Below, in pieces: positions 11,601 to 20,028 of a stretch of 64,000 nucleotides of DNA (the first letter of the stretch is position 1; every line of letters starts with the position of its first letter). The notes below the pieces were generated by a model that was given only the letters and a program-made list of their open reading frames with translations, was not told where the DNA came from and ran no database searches. The stretch comes from Paludibacteraceae bacterium. Its GTDB lineage: Bacteria > Bacteroidota > Bacteroidia > Bacteroidales > Paludibacteraceae. The DNA lies in the NCBI GenBank assembly GCA_016937795.1, contig JAFGVV010000072.1, positions 1 through 64,000 on the forward strand. Reading direction: 5' to 3'. The translations under genes were made by a program, and so were the position numbers.

Positions 11601-13248
11601 TGCTTATACAAATACTCCGACCGTGATATATGGTGGTAGTAGTATTCAAAATATTGTAGAGTCTGTTTTTCTTGATGAGAAAGGTCAAACTTTTACTATT
11701 GACAATACAGCAGGTGTACAGTTAGACACAGACTTTGAACTTAACAACAATCTGAATATAAACAGCGGTAAAAAATTCATTATTTCTGCTGCAAAAACAC
11801 TCAGAGTAAATGGATTGGTTTCAAATTCGGGTGGCACTGATGGATTAACAATTAAAGCCTCCCCTACCCTCGCTAATGGTTCGCTCATTTATTTCAATAA
11901 TTACAACAATGGAGTAGATGCTACTGTTGAACTTTATTCGCCGGCCACATGGAATCTGTCGAATGCAGAAGGACAAAAATTCAACTGGCAATTCTTTGGA
12001 ATACCGGTACGCCCTATCACAGCAAACCCAACATTCTACGGGGCATATGTGCGTAAGAAACTCGAAACAGGAACTACCATGTCGAACCACTGGCAGCAGC
12101 TCGAAAACGAATCTTTAATCGAACCATTTTATGGCTACGAACTCGTGCAGGAAGCTGCCAAAACTTATTCGATAAAAGGGACTTTGGTCAACAGCAATTT
12201 CAATTCCGGACCATTAACCATAACTTCAGGCGCCATATATCCGGGTCAGCATCTGTTTGCAAATCCTTATGCAGCAGCCATCGATATTCGCCAGATTGAA
12301 TTTGGAAGTTCAATGGATGCAACCGTATATTTATATAATACGGGTTCATTCAACATGTGGAACAGTGCTCCCGGTGCTAAAACAGGTGGTGTTCCGGGAC
12401 AATACACCGCGGTTCCACAGGACTTGGCGGGCATCTCGGGAATTCCGCTACAGGTACCAAGCATGGGCTCGATGCTCGTTCGTGCACTTACTGCAAATTC
12501 TAATGCATACATCAATTTGAATTACAACAATGTAATAATGGGAAATACCGACAGACTGAGAACCCGTTCGCAAACTGACATCATTTCCGAGAAAATATCT
12601 GCTACTCGTATAGAAGTCGAAGGAGAATTCGGGGCTGATAAAATGTGGGTAGTAAGCAAATCAACATACAATAAAAAATTCAACAATGGTGCTGATGGAT
12701 ATAAATTTACAGGGAATGCGCTTTCGCCACAGATATTTGCTATAGATGAAGCAGGTAAGCTACAGATAAATGCAACTAACGACATGAACAATACTGTAAT
12801 TGCTTTCAGTGCAGGACAGGATACTCAATATCAAATGAAGTTTATACACGAAAATACTGATGATAAGTATTCACGTATTTTACTTCACGACCTCAAGAAA
12901 AAAATTGTAGTGGATGTAACTAAATCGGGAAGCACTTATAATTTCGAAGCAAAATCGACGCCTACCCCTGAAGAGAGGTTCTTGTTAATTACAAAGCCAT
13001 CGGATTTTATACCTATTTCCGACGAATCGAGAGTTAATGTATTTGTTGCAAATCAAAACATATATGTACAAAACCTTAGCGACATGCCAGCAAACATTTT
13101 TCTTTATGATGCATCAGGTCGTCAGAATGGCAAAGCTATACTTCCGGCCAATGGAGTTGCAGGCTTGGTTGGGCAGATACATTCGGTAATGTTACTGAAG
13201 ATAGTATTCGATGATAAAACACTTACTCAAAAAGTTATAATGAAATAA
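5614..13248 (+). CDS. Giant secreted beta-helix protein with duplicated module
   Basis: A 2,544-residue protein with a signal peptide (about 1-20, ending FGQT). Residues 21-220 form a globular domain, followed by two homologous modules of roughly 750 residues each (about 330-1085 and 1089-1855). Both are rich in Asn, Ser, Thr and Gly, have the short NNxI-type rungs of right-handed parallel beta-helices, and end in a matching GAWEF string. A region starting NKWYGGISTNWGTASNW (about 1857-2100) and a Bacteroidota C-terminal region follow. The last 80 residues (VFVANQNIYVQNLSDMPANI, ending LTQKVIMK) resemble a T9SS type A sorting domain. It should be exported and held on, or released from, the cell surface. 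The ligand is unknown. The gene is monocistronic, and the next gene also encodes a T9SS cargo. Confidence 0.8.
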   Translation: MTRTLISFTLLLIGLSIFGQTYNYNVSSGTLGNTYSWIDCSSGAVIVSGDDAQASINWPFSFEFYGTTYTTSNTLSVCTNGFIRTNGTASTNYTTANAYTLSSSSTELGRIIAMAVYDGQVRYNGGWVRSNLSGTAPFRIFTIEYNNIEIDYNDDRYADVQISFYETTNKIVIKYGADNVTVTGADIGIHSGTANYYHKWQELSSGTNNTWIEYSIPQKIITGSIFGYPFTSGQSISVPYTLQGYFNPGNTFTAQLSDAYGNFGSPTVIGSVVSNTSGTINVTIPSGTITGSEYRIRVVSSDPIINGIDNGLDISINNDKIIELTSSVGTTYAVYTKLQDAFTAINNGTHKGVINIKINTSTTETATSVLNASTTTSPNYSSITIYPTVPNLSVAGSINGNLIQLNGADNVTIDGRINAEGAASLIISNSNTGTSARTIELLNSSENNTFQYAAIKGAGTGTTMGTINISTSTSGNGNDNNLISFCKISGISSTARASNSIYSAGTSTRENSGNTIRNNEFYDFLCRSTNSNAILIGTNSTEFTITANSFYETTSLAPTANVTYSAIRVNNSSANDIIITNNYIGGSEAQCGGSAFTKSAANNTFSAINLTVGNSNNSLQGNIISNIDYTNTDNASFRAIEINAGTVAIGTVNGNTIGAETGNVSIVMTNATNSGVFSGIYLNSTSNTICSNNRIGSINTANSSTNSTHFYGIHKTATAGNVTITNNTIGSLSTENSINTTSASTGNSQLLYGIYNLGTGIVTINNNTVVNLKNSTTENTLSSRTRGIFSEAGTNTITFNSVCKINTGGLSNGVNYPGAAIVGISLINKTEGLVHNISNNTVHSLETFNTGKIEMYGIYYDGANMTESSISRNFVHTFIVPTNGSTGSYLHGISHYDGSFISSNNIVYLGEDISIGCSIWGLWTNSNDHPKFYHNTIYLSGTALSGTSNSYALRVLQCPASLDVRNNILWDGRVNSSGTISHFALYLACNTNTTVNYNDYQYAQEFGRVGGTTYTTFANWKAGTSLDTNSLNTNPQLVNLGGVLPVDYQSGVQLAGDPSLLTTITTDYNNITREVPTMGAWEFFENPVEIWNGTTFRESYPKLRLAFNDINNGTYTGDLIIKFRGNTTEDLTAKLNASGTGSSNYSRIIIYPARLGVIVKGSITGPLVDLNGARNVTFDGRVEGSGAANEFTFINENTGPADSISTFRFNNASQNDTIRYCNIIGAGTSATSGVVLFGKTGNGNSNNVIELNNLTNYENAGIQNRPLNMVYSGNNTDGANSGNIIRNNKFYNFLNLSNTSYGINVAGNSTAFNISNNSFYETSTFAPTNTGTYYIININNTAGNGFIISGNYIGGNAALASGTWTKSVGSNNTFYGIYVNAGSSSATSIQGNIIRNIAYSNTANANCYGIHINNGLVNIGTNEANTIGATTGTSAIQFTNTTTGGYFYGINIAGGGNVTCENNNIGSITTSNSNGANATNFIAINKTVSAGTTSINKNIIGSLTTANSINTASTSTGNDQILQGIVSAGTGIITINENTVTNLKNSTSNTNTATRGRIIGIAVSAGSSNTVNQNTINKLTINNLNNSLGSDMSVSGINLTNTVANRTVSGNNINTLENTNASFAGYISGIYYQGATTGTNAVSHNFIHSLTSAVNGQLYGITISSGVTTYHNNIVYMGGTTGNRLYGIYDIGASSQTCNLHFNTIYIDGSSATTNYHSYAIFTAGNNTRNYRNNLLMNSRANAGGATNYHYCIGFSGTNTTGLTLNYNNYYVTATNGRIYRYNNNNYNSVPLLSGQDNNSMNTNPVFYTGLSTTNTDYYKVQLTLTGTSISGITTDYGLNSRPASAPTIGAWEFNVNKWYGGISTNWGTASNWTGNTVPGVDATIEFHPTPVRDCIMDIDRSVTDIVNAQGTYNVITNGKKLTIKGNLVFSNGAKINASSTGSELIFAGNHAQNIATGVLHNNEVYNLTVSNPHNVTLNGTIRLLNNISATNGRFDAYTNTPTVIYGGSSIQNIVESVFLDEKGQTFTIDNTAGVQLDTDFELNNNLNINSGKKFIISAAKTLRVNGLVSNSGGTDGLTIKASPTLANGSLIYFNNYNNGVDATVELYSPATWNLSNAEGQKFNWQFFGIPVRPITANPTFYGAYVRKKLETGTTMSNHWQQLENESLIEPFYGYELVQEAAKTYSIKGTLVNSNFNSGPLTITSGAIYPGQHLFANPYAAAIDIRQIEFGSSMDATVYLYNTGSFNMWNSAPGAKTGGVPGQYTAVPQDLAGISGIPLQVPSMGSMLVRALTANSNAYINLNYNNVIMGNTDRLRTRSQTDIISEKISATRIEVEGEFGADKMWVVSKSTYNKKFNNGADGYKFTGNALSPQIFAIDEAGKLQINATNDMNNTVIAFSAGQDTQYQMKFIHENTDDKYSRILLHDLKKKIVVDVTKSGSTYNFEAKSTPTPEERFLLITKPSDFIPISDESRVNVFVANQNIYVQNLSDMPANIFLYDASGRQNGKAILPANGVAGLVGQIHSVMLLKIVFDDKTLTQKVIMK
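6601..8868 (+). repeat. First copy of the internal beta-helix duplication
   Basis: This coding segment and 8878-11180 encode aligned protein modules. Matching landmarks in order are LNASxxxSxNYS, DGRxxxxGAA, NTIRNNEFYDFL / NIIRNNKFYNFL, SFYETTSLAPT / SFYETSTFAPT, NYIGG, NNTIGSLSTENSIN / KNIIGSLTTANSIN and GAWEF. DNA identity has drifted, so the duplication is old. Confidence 0.85.
8878..11180 (+). repeat. Second copy of the internal beta-helix duplication
   Basis: This is the partner of 6601-8868, with the same landmark order and similar length. It ends with PTIGAWEF, where the first copy ends with PTMGAWEF. Confidence 0.85.
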
Positions 13249-13297
13249 TAAAGTCTGAAAATTTCGTTCCACACAAGTAGCTATCTATTCAAATTTG

Positions 13298-13337
13298 ACT
13301 CATTCGCCACATTCTAATTGTCCGGATGAGTTTTTTT
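13298..13337 (+). terminator. Terminator after the giant beta-helix gene
   Basis: A 9-bp stem with one G-T pair (ACTCATTCG with CGGATGAGT) closes a 16-base loop and is followed by a run of T. Confidence 0.8.
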
Positions 13338-13414
13338 ATCTCTATCTGATTACCAATAAACTGATTTTCCGCAAACTCAGTTCAAAAAAAAGCAAAATTG
13401 TACCAATAAGCAAA

Positions 13415-13451
13415 TTTGATTCTCGCATTTTGTGCTATTCTTTTAATTTTG
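13415..13451 (+). promoter_or_regulatory. Promoter of the CotH-family gene
   Basis: TAATTTTG (13444-13451) fits TAnnTTTG. TTTG (13415-13418) lies 25 bases upstream, wider than ideal. It directly precedes an in-frame GTG at 13453, so the ATG at 13477 is the better start. Confidence 0.45.
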
Positions 13452-13476
13452 TGTGGTTATAATATATCAAACATAC

Positions 13477-15828
13477 ATGAAAAAACTCATTTGCATTTTT
13501 TTGACAATATTTTTTGCATATTCCAACCTTAAATCGAAACCGATAATTAACAAAAGTAAGTATTTAATTTCGACTCTTTACGATCAAAATGAGGAAGCTG
13601 TGAGTATAGGCAATCAGACCTACAATCTTGGCATTTATCCTGCATCATTCTCCCATACTTTAAACGATTCATCGTACTGGAGAATTATCAATATCAACAA
13701 TAATGAATACAACTTTGTTAATGCTGCTACTGGAAAGTATATATACTATGATTCGAATTTAGCTGATCGTGCCTCATTACGTTTTTGCGATGGAGTAAAA
13801 GAAGATAAGTCTACATCATTTAATCTGGAACACAAACGAGTTAACAATATCGATTACTACATTATCAAATCACAACTAAACCCGACAAAAGCATGGGACC
13901 GAAGAACTCAAATACAAGACAATTTGTATCCAGTGGGGGTTTACAATATTAGTGGTGCTGATATTCAATGTTTTGTATTTCATGACACTAACGGAAACTC
14001 AGTTATTGATGATGGTAAAGCACCTGCAATCCTCCCCGAATCGACTCAAACAATAGGAAATTACAGTTATTACCTGAATGATTTTACAATAAACGGAAAA
14101 TCACCCGCTACAGATGTAAGGAGTAATAATATATATTTTAATATCACTGAAGACAATATTGATACATTTCAGGATGTTTTAATAAGCTATTCAATGCTAA
14201 ATACTAACCACAAGCTATATATCAACAAGTATCCTGTAAATCAAAGCACTACTTTCAGATTGAAACCAAACAGCCAAAACATTATCGAAGTCAGATACGG
14301 GAATCAGATATTACTCAGTGGTAAGCTTATTGCAACAAGCCTACCAATTGTTCAATTATATGCCGACAACGAAATTACTAACGTATACGAACTCGGACGA
14401 GCTGTAGTAACTGAGCCATACAAAACCAATAAGGCTGAAATATTACTTTCAAACATAAGACTCAGAGGCGATTATGCAGCGAGGGTTGAGAAAAAGTCAT
14501 ACAATATTAAATTAAAGGAAGATGATGGCATTTCGCCAACATACCGAAGTTTTATGGGATTACGTAGCGATAATGCATGGATCCTGGATGCCATGTACAT
14601 CGATCCGGCACGCATGCGCAACCGCGTTTCAACCGATTTATGGCTTGACTTCTCAAATCCAGTATATTATGCCCATTTAGAACCTAGTATGCTGAACGGA
14701 ACACGCGGGTTCTATGTAGAAGTTTTTGTAAACAATTCATACAATGGACTTTATTGTATGACAGAGAAAATTGACCGAAAACAACTCAATCTCAAAAAAC
14801 TAAAGTATTCATCTGACTCCTCTGAAGTCACTCAACGTGGAGCACTTTACAAAGCCAGTAGTTGGTCTATTGGGACTCAGCTTGGCAATCCGGAAACCTG
14901 GGGTACAAGTGTTTTACCATCTTTCGACAATAAGTCTGAAAGTTGGACTGCTTTTGAGGTAAAATACCCTGACTTTGGAGATGGGGAGCCTATAGAATGG
15001 AAACCTGCTTTCGATGCAGTAAAAGTTCCGTATTGGGAAACAAATTATTCAGATTTTAAAAATTCAGTCAACAAATATTTTGATATTCCTGTATTTATCG
15101 ATTATTATCTTTTTCTTGATCTGATACTTGCCTCGGACAATCATGGAAAAAATTATTATCTTTCGGTGTACGATCAAACAGTTTCACCAATGGTAAGTAT
15201 CACACCATGGGATCTCGATGGTGTTTGGGGACGTCGTTGGGATGGTACAACAAACCGTACTTATGCAAATCAGTCATTCGAAAAATACATTATTCAAAAC
15301 GAGCCAAAGCAAAATAATCTCTATCTGAGAATGATGGCTAACAATACAGATGGATTTAACGACAAACTAAAGAGCAGGTATCGCGAATTACGTAAGACTC
15401 ACTTCAACCACGAGAAATTAATGAATCGCTTTAACATTTATCTTAAACATATTCAGAATAGCGGAGCCGATCAGCGCGAATCAGAACGTTGGCAAATTGA
15501 TGGGCTTGAAAGTGAAATACTATTTTTATCCGATTGGATCAGCGAACGTCTGAATTATCTCGATATTCATTATCTTGGGAAAGCCTATACTAACACAAAC
15601 TACATTTCAGAAAATCAATTTAGTATAAGTCCGAATCCGGCCAAAACATTTTTATACGTATACGGTGTTAAAGCAAATGAATCTATAGAAATTATAAATA
15701 CACAGGGCAACATTCTTATAAAGACAATTGCTATAAACAATAAAACTCTTATAGATTTATCCTCAATCAAACCTGGCATTTACATTATAAGAACAACGCA
15801 TTATTCAACAAAATTAATAAAACTATAA
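13477..15828 (+). CDS. Secreted CotH-family protein with T9SS sorting domain
   Basis: About 783 residues. A signal peptide (KKLICIFLTIFFAYSN) leads into an N-terminal domain, then a CotH core: LSNIRLRGDYAARVEKKSY, the strand NNSYNGLYCMTEKIDR, ASDNHGKNYY and PWDLDGVWGRRWDG (Trp-Asp-Leu-Asp near residue 577). CotH of Bacillus spore coats is an atypical protein kinase, and the WDLD and DNHGKN strings match conserved parts of the family. The last 75 residues (FSISPNPAKTFLYVYG, ending STKLIKL) form a clear T9SS type A sorting domain. The gene lies directly downstream of the giant Ser/Thr-rich T9SS cargo, but each has its own promoter and terminator. Kinase activity is an inference. Confidence 0.82.
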   Translation: MKKLICIFLTIFFAYSNLKSKPIINKSKYLISTLYDQNEEAVSIGNQTYNLGIYPASFSHTLNDSSYWRIININNNEYNFVNAATGKYIYYDSNLADRASLRFCDGVKEDKSTSFNLEHKRVNNIDYYIIKSQLNPTKAWDRRTQIQDNLYPVGVYNISGADIQCFVFHDTNGNSVIDDGKAPAILPESTQTIGNYSYYLNDFTINGKSPATDVRSNNIYFNITEDNIDTFQDVLISYSMLNTNHKLYINKYPVNQSTTFRLKPNSQNIIEVRYGNQILLSGKLIATSLPIVQLYADNEITNVYELGRAVVTEPYKTNKAEILLSNIRLRGDYAARVEKKSYNIKLKEDDGISPTYRSFMGLRSDNAWILDAMYIDPARMRNRVSTDLWLDFSNPVYYAHLEPSMLNGTRGFYVEVFVNNSYNGLYCMTEKIDRKQLNLKKLKYSSDSSEVTQRGALYKASSWSIGTQLGNPETWGTSVLPSFDNKSESWTAFEVKYPDFGDGEPIEWKPAFDAVKVPYWETNYSDFKNSVNKYFDIPVFIDYYLFLDLILASDNHGKNYYLSVYDQTVSPMVSITPWDLDGVWGRRWDGTTNRTYANQSFEKYIIQNEPKQNNLYLRMMANNTDGFNDKLKSRYRELRKTHFNHEKLMNRFNIYLKHIQNSGADQRESERWQIDGLESEILFLSDWISERLNYLDIHYLGKAYTNTNYISENQFSISPNPAKTFLYVYGVKANESIEIINTQGNILIKTIAINNKTLIDLSSIKPGIYIIRTTHYSTKLIKL

Positions 15829-15840
15829 TTCTAAAAAGCA

Positions 15841-15875
15841 AAAAAAGCTGCAAACTTCATATTTGCAGCTTTTTA
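15841..15875. terminator. Bidirectional terminator between cotH-like gene and purM
   Basis: Near-perfect hairpin AAAAAGCTGCAAA / TTTGCAGCTTTTT with a 7-base loop. T-runs occur on both strands, so it can serve the rightward CotH-like gene and the leftward malQ-purM operon. Confidence 0.9.
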
Positions 15876-15886
15876 TTTATTGCTTT

Positions 15887-17104
15887 TCAATACTCAAAAC
15901 GTCCGAATTCACTTTCAATCACCAGTTCTTTCTTGTCGGATGCTTCGCAACAACCCACAATCTGAGCATCAATGCCAAACGATTGAGATATTTCGATTAC
16001 TTTTTCGGCCTGTTCCTTAGGCAGATATACTTCCAGGCGATGACCCATATTAAACACTTTGTACATTTCCTGCCACGAAGTTCCTGATTCTTCGTGAATC
16101 AAACGGAACAGCGGAGGTACAGGGAACATATTGTTCTTCACCACTTTCAGCTGATCAACAAAATGCAATATTTTGGTTTGCGCACCACCCGAGCAATGCA
16201 CCATTCCGTGAATATGCGGACGCAACTCGGCAAGTAACTTCTTCACCACAGGCGCATAAGTACGCGTGGCCGACAAAACAAGTTTACCGGCATTCAGTTC
16301 GGTTCCTTCCACCGCATCAGTTAGTTTGCGCGAACCCGAGTAAGCCAGATCGGCAGGAATGCCAGCATCGAAACTTTCCGGATATTTAGTAGCCAGATAA
16401 TTAGCAAACACATCGTGACGGGCCGAAGTAAGTCCGTTGCTGCCCATTCCGCCATTGTACTCTTTTTCGTAAGTAGCTTTTCCGCTCGACGAAAGTCCCA
16501 CGATCACATCACCCGGACGGATATTGGCATTGTCGATCACTTCAGAGCGTTTCATGCGGCAGGTCACAGTGCTGTCCACAATAATTGTGCGTACAATATC
16601 GCCCACATCGGCAGTTTCGCCCCCGGTAGGATAGATATTCACGCCCATCGAAGCCAACTCAGCCACCAATTCGTTTGTTCCATTGATAATAGCTGAAATT
16701 ACTTCGCCCGGAATCAGATTTTTATTGCGTCCAATGGTCGACGAAAGCAGGATATTATCAGTAGCACCCACACAAAGCAGGTCGTCGATATTCATAATCA
16801 GCGCATCCTGTGCAATGCCTTTCCAAACCGACAAATCACCAGTTTCCTTCCAGTAAATATAAGCCAGAGCCGATTTTGTGCCGGCACCATCGGCATGCAT
16901 AATATTGCAATACTCAGGATCGTTGCCCAGATAATCGGGAATTATTTTACAAAAAGCTTTGGGATAAAGTCCTTTGTCGGTGTTTTTAATAGCATTGTGC
17001 ACATCTTCTTTCGAAGCCGACACACCACGCAAATTGTAACGTTCATTGTTAGCTCCAGGCCCTGAAGGGGAATTGAAGTTAGAATCGTTTTCTAAGTTTT
17101 TCAT
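15887..17104 (-). CDS. purM: Phosphoribosylformylglycinamidine cyclo-ligase (AIR synthase)
   Basis: A 405-residue PurM-type enzyme that makes aminoimidazole ribotide from FGAM with ATP in purine synthesis. Family strings include RYNLRGVSASKEDVHNAI, HADGAGTKSALAYI, MNIDDLLCVGA, TGGETADVGD and MVHCSGGAQTKIL, in the longer form usual for Bacteroidota. The ATG at 17104 is chosen over one at 17173 that would overlap malQ. The first 17 residues after this start are not typical of PurM: they are encoded by a copy of the CCCCT(A/G)AAGGGG palindromic repeat and read SNFNSPSGPGAN. The gene is 49 bases behind malQ, probably in one transcript. Confidence 0.9.
   Translation of the reverse strand: MKNLENDSNFNSPSGPGANNERYNLRGVSASKEDVHNAIKNTDKGLYPKAFCKIIPDYLGNDPEYCNIMHADGAGTKSALAYIYWKETGDLSVWKGIAQDALIMNIDDLLCVGATDNILLSSTIGRNKNLIPGEVISAIINGTNELVAELASMGVNIYPTGGETADVGDIVRTIIVDSTVTCRMKRSEVIDNANIRPGDVIVGLSSSGKATYEKEYNGGMGSNGLTSARHDVFANYLATKYPESFDAGIPADLAYSGSRKLTDAVEGTELNAGKLVLSATRTYAPVVKKLLAELRPHIHGMVHCSGGAQTKILHFVDQLKVVKNNMFPVPPLFRLIHEESGTSWQEMYKVFNMGHRLEVYLPKEQAEKVIEISQSFGIDAQIVGCCEASDKKELVIESEFGRFEY
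17055..17090. repeat. CCCCTAAAGGGG-type palindromic repeat inside purM
   Basis: The + strand reads GGCCCTGAAGGGG followed by AATTGAAGTTAGAATCG, the same layout as the copies in the ABC permease genes at 31.7 and 33.0 kb. It is translated in frame in the PurM N-terminus. Confidence 0.75.
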
Positions 17105-17153
17105 TTTGACAGTATTTATTTCAACTATTTGTAACAATTTATTTCCCAAAATT

Positions 17154-19832
17154 TCATCTTCCCGCCTCTTCAATCATTTCGCGTAGTCTTTTGTTGAATT
17201 TATCTTCTTTCAACAATTTCTCGAGCGGAATATGCATACGATAACACCAGAAGTTACGCGGATTGCTCGGCACATTAATACGTTCGGCAAAAGGATGTGG
17301 TAACCAAAGCTTCGATTCCACAGCTATCCAGTCCTGCCATGGAAGTATCACCCACATAGCACCGGATTGCAAATGCTGATCGACAATTTTCTCAGCAATC
17401 CACTGCTCACATTTTTCAGGTGCAGGCCCGGGCATTCCCAGCGCACGATTGTAAAAACGTTGTGTCAGCGCCGGATCTTCTTCCCACCATGCTCTGATCG
17501 GATTCATATCGTGTGTGGAAGTAGTGCAAACCGAACGATAAGGTGCGTCGGCCGGCATAGCAAATTCCGCATTCGGTTTCTTAGGCATTCGCTGTATTTC
17601 GAGACTCAGAATTTCGAGCGCATTCATTACATCGGGCACTGTATCGGGCACCATACCCAAATCCTCGCCGCACACCAGCATTTTCGTCGCCGATATCAGC
17701 GCAGGCAGTTTCTTCATAGCCTGTTGTTTCCAGAATTCGTTGTGACGATGATAAAAATAATCCACGTAAATTTTGTCGAGCAAACGACGGGCTTCATCAT
17801 TCAAATCGCGAAACGAAGCCGAACTGTGCATTGAAATACGCGGGTGATATTTTTCCGGATCGCGCTGATCACGCACAAAAAGCACCTCACAATGAAGCAT
17901 ATAAAGTCCATCGCGAATAAGCACTTCCTTGTTTCCGAAATTATAACCCAGACTGGCAAAATGTGCTTCAATTTTCTTTTGCGTATCAAATTCAGGCTTG
18001 AACTTATAATTCTGCCAGCCATCGGGCAGCAGATATTCGCGAATCACATCGTCGGTATATTTTCCGAACAGGGCATACAACACATGTTCCTTCAGATAAG
18101 GTTTCAGATAGCGTTCTTCGTCCCACCAGAGTCCCTGCGTCTCGAGCTCCTGACGCGTAAAGGGCAATGCCGGATTAAAACTTCCGGTAAGTCCCCATAC
18201 ATCATTCACAGGAATTTCCCAGATACGGAAAAAGCCCAGAATATGATCGATACGATAGGCATCGAAATATTCAGCAAGTTTCTGGAAACGTTTCTTCCAC
18301 CACTGATAACCATCTTTTTCCATCAACTCCCAGTTGTAAGTTGGGAATCCCCAGTTCTGACCAGTGGCCGAAAAATCATCGGGCGGCGCTCCGGCCTGCA
18401 CCTGCGTATTGAAAAGCTCAGGATCGACCCACGCATCCACACTTCGCGGACTTACCCCGATGGGAATATCGCCCTTGATCACCACACCACGTTCGCGGGC
18501 ATAATCGTGCACTTCGCTGAGCTGTTTGTGCAAATGAAACTGAAGAAAATAGTAAATCCCGATTTCGTCGAAATAAGGACGTTTCGGAGAAGTCAGTTCT
18601 TCAATTGCAGCCTTGTTATAAACCCCAAACTCAGGCCATTTACCAAACTCCGGCGTTTTGAATTTATCGCGCAAATACGAAAATGCGGCGTAAGGCACTA
18701 ACCATTCACGGTTTTTCTCAAAAAATGTATTGTATTCGGGCGAGGCAAAAATCTTTTTGCTTTCGGCAGGATATATCTCTTTGAAATACTCCCACTTTAC
18801 ATTCATCACATTCTGATAATCGGAAAAAGTGCGTTCGTTAAGCTCCGCCTTTTTGGCATCGTAATATGCTTTACGCTCTTTCGATTTAATCTTTCCTGTT
18901 TTTTCGGGACTTAAATATATAGGATGCAGCGCATAAACCGACACTGCATTATAGGGATACGAATCGTAATTGGTATGATAAAGAATGGTATCGTTGATAG
19001 GAAGCGTTTGGATAAGCTTTTGCCCTGTTTTCACAGCCCAGTCCACCATAAGCCTTATATCTTCGAACTCGCCTGTACCGAAGCTTTTTTTGCTTCGCAG
19101 CGAAAATACCGGAATGGCCACGCCTGCGCCCTTCCACGAAGGAATTGTGCGCTGAAAATGTTCGTCGGAAACTATCGTATGCTCGTCGTTATCGGCAAAT
19201 GTGAGTTTTCGGTTTGGACCACCGCCCCAGGCAAGCACTTCATCGGTAGCTGTATCGACTACCAGATACTTATATTCAAGCGGGAAAGTCATTTTCCGGG
19301 TGTCGAGACTTATTTCCCAGACCGGAAAGGTACTTTCGTCCATACGCACCTTTTTACTCACATCCCAGTTGCCCAGCGCATCCTGATTCCCGACCACAGC
19401 AAAATGTCGTCCGGGCTCAATTTGTACGCAATTGAGGCGGAGCAAAAGATTTCCTTTGTAACTCTCGGATTTTACGAGTGCATTTCGTTTAAAAAAAATA
19501 TCCGAAAAAACTGTTGTTGCAAAAGGGCTATCGCCATAAGGACCGCGCCAGTTATCGATTATGTTTACATTTTTAGTTTTATCATGAAATGTAATGCACC
19601 TTGGATCTCCATATTCATAAAACAAAATATGTCGCGATACACTTACTGCATATCGATAATAAAGGTTATCGGCATTATTAACATTAACATCAGTCGTCCA
19701 TTCCATCTCTTCATTACAATGCATTTCGATACATTGTTTTGCACTATATTCATTTTCATGTGGCAACAACAATACCAGACACAAGGCTTGACCCCATTCT
19801 GTTTTGTAATGAACGTTAAATTGTATATTCAT
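17154..19832 (-). CDS. malQ: 4-alpha-glucanotransferase with two N-terminal CBM20 domains
   Basis: An 892-residue GH77 amylomaltase of the DPE2-like architecture. Two starch-binding CBM20-type domains cover about residues 1-110 and 120-230 (VGNQDALGNWDVSKKVRM in the second). The catalytic domain carries AYRIDHILGFFRIWEIP (nucleophile Asp near 526), VCGEDLGMVPDTV (acid/base Glu near 717) and TSTHDMNP (third acidic residue near 772). It transfers alpha-1,4-glucan chains during glycogen or maltodextrin metabolism and has no signal peptide, so it is cytoplasmic. It leads a two-gene transcript with purM, to which it has no obvious pathway link. Confidence 0.93.
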   Translation of the reverse strand: MNIQFNVHYKTEWGQALCLVLLLPHENEYSAKQCIEMHCNEEMEWTTDVNVNNADNLYYRYAVSVSRHILFYEYGDPRCITFHDKTKNVNIIDNWRGPYGDSPFATTVFSDIFFKRNALVKSESYKGNLLLRLNCVQIEPGRHFAVVGNQDALGNWDVSKKVRMDESTFPVWEISLDTRKMTFPLEYKYLVVDTATDEVLAWGGGPNRKLTFADNDEHTIVSDEHFQRTIPSWKGAGVAIPVFSLRSKKSFGTGEFEDIRLMVDWAVKTGQKLIQTLPINDTILYHTNYDSYPYNAVSVYALHPIYLSPEKTGKIKSKERKAYYDAKKAELNERTFSDYQNVMNVKWEYFKEIYPAESKKIFASPEYNTFFEKNREWLVPYAAFSYLRDKFKTPEFGKWPEFGVYNKAAIEELTSPKRPYFDEIGIYYFLQFHLHKQLSEVHDYARERGVVIKGDIPIGVSPRSVDAWVDPELFNTQVQAGAPPDDFSATGQNWGFPTYNWELMEKDGYQWWKKRFQKLAEYFDAYRIDHILGFFRIWEIPVNDVWGLTGSFNPALPFTRQELETQGLWWDEERYLKPYLKEHVLYALFGKYTDDVIREYLLPDGWQNYKFKPEFDTQKKIEAHFASLGYNFGNKEVLIRDGLYMLHCEVLFVRDQRDPEKYHPRISMHSSASFRDLNDEARRLLDKIYVDYFYHRHNEFWKQQAMKKLPALISATKMLVCGEDLGMVPDTVPDVMNALEILSLEIQRMPKKPNAEFAMPADAPYRSVCTTSTHDMNPIRAWWEEDPALTQRFYNRALGMPGPAPEKCEQWIAEKIVDQHLQSGAMWVILPWQDWIAVESKLWLPHPFAERINVPSNPRNFWCYRMHIPLEKLLKEDKFNKRLREMIEEAGR

Positions 19833-19938
19833 AAACTACGATTAAGAAAACAACATACAAACTACAATTCATATGAATCAAGCATTTTTTTGTGCATGCT
19901 CGTGTCACAAAAAAGAGTTGAATGTCTTTGGTTTAGCG

Positions 19939-19946
19939 CAAATTTA
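19939..19946 (-). promoter_or_regulatory. Promoter -7 element of malQ
   Basis: On the minus strand TAAATTTG fits TAnnTTTG and lies about 105 bases before the malQ start. No good TTTG is placed upstream. Confidence 0.4.
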
Positions 19947-20028
19947 CAATAAAGTTCGGTTCTTGAGCACTAAAAATAAATACATTGAAATAATTTATAT
20001 GCAAACGATTGAAACCATCCAAACAGTA

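Noticed and set aside
17844..18701. 285-codon open frame on the plus strand
   Set aside because: It is antisense to the malQ catalytic domain and has no recognisable features.
18924..19952. 342-codon open frame on the plus strand
   Set aside because: It lies opposite malQ, whose catalytic motifs are intact. The protein has no domain, and long antisense frames are common opposite real genes with this codon use.
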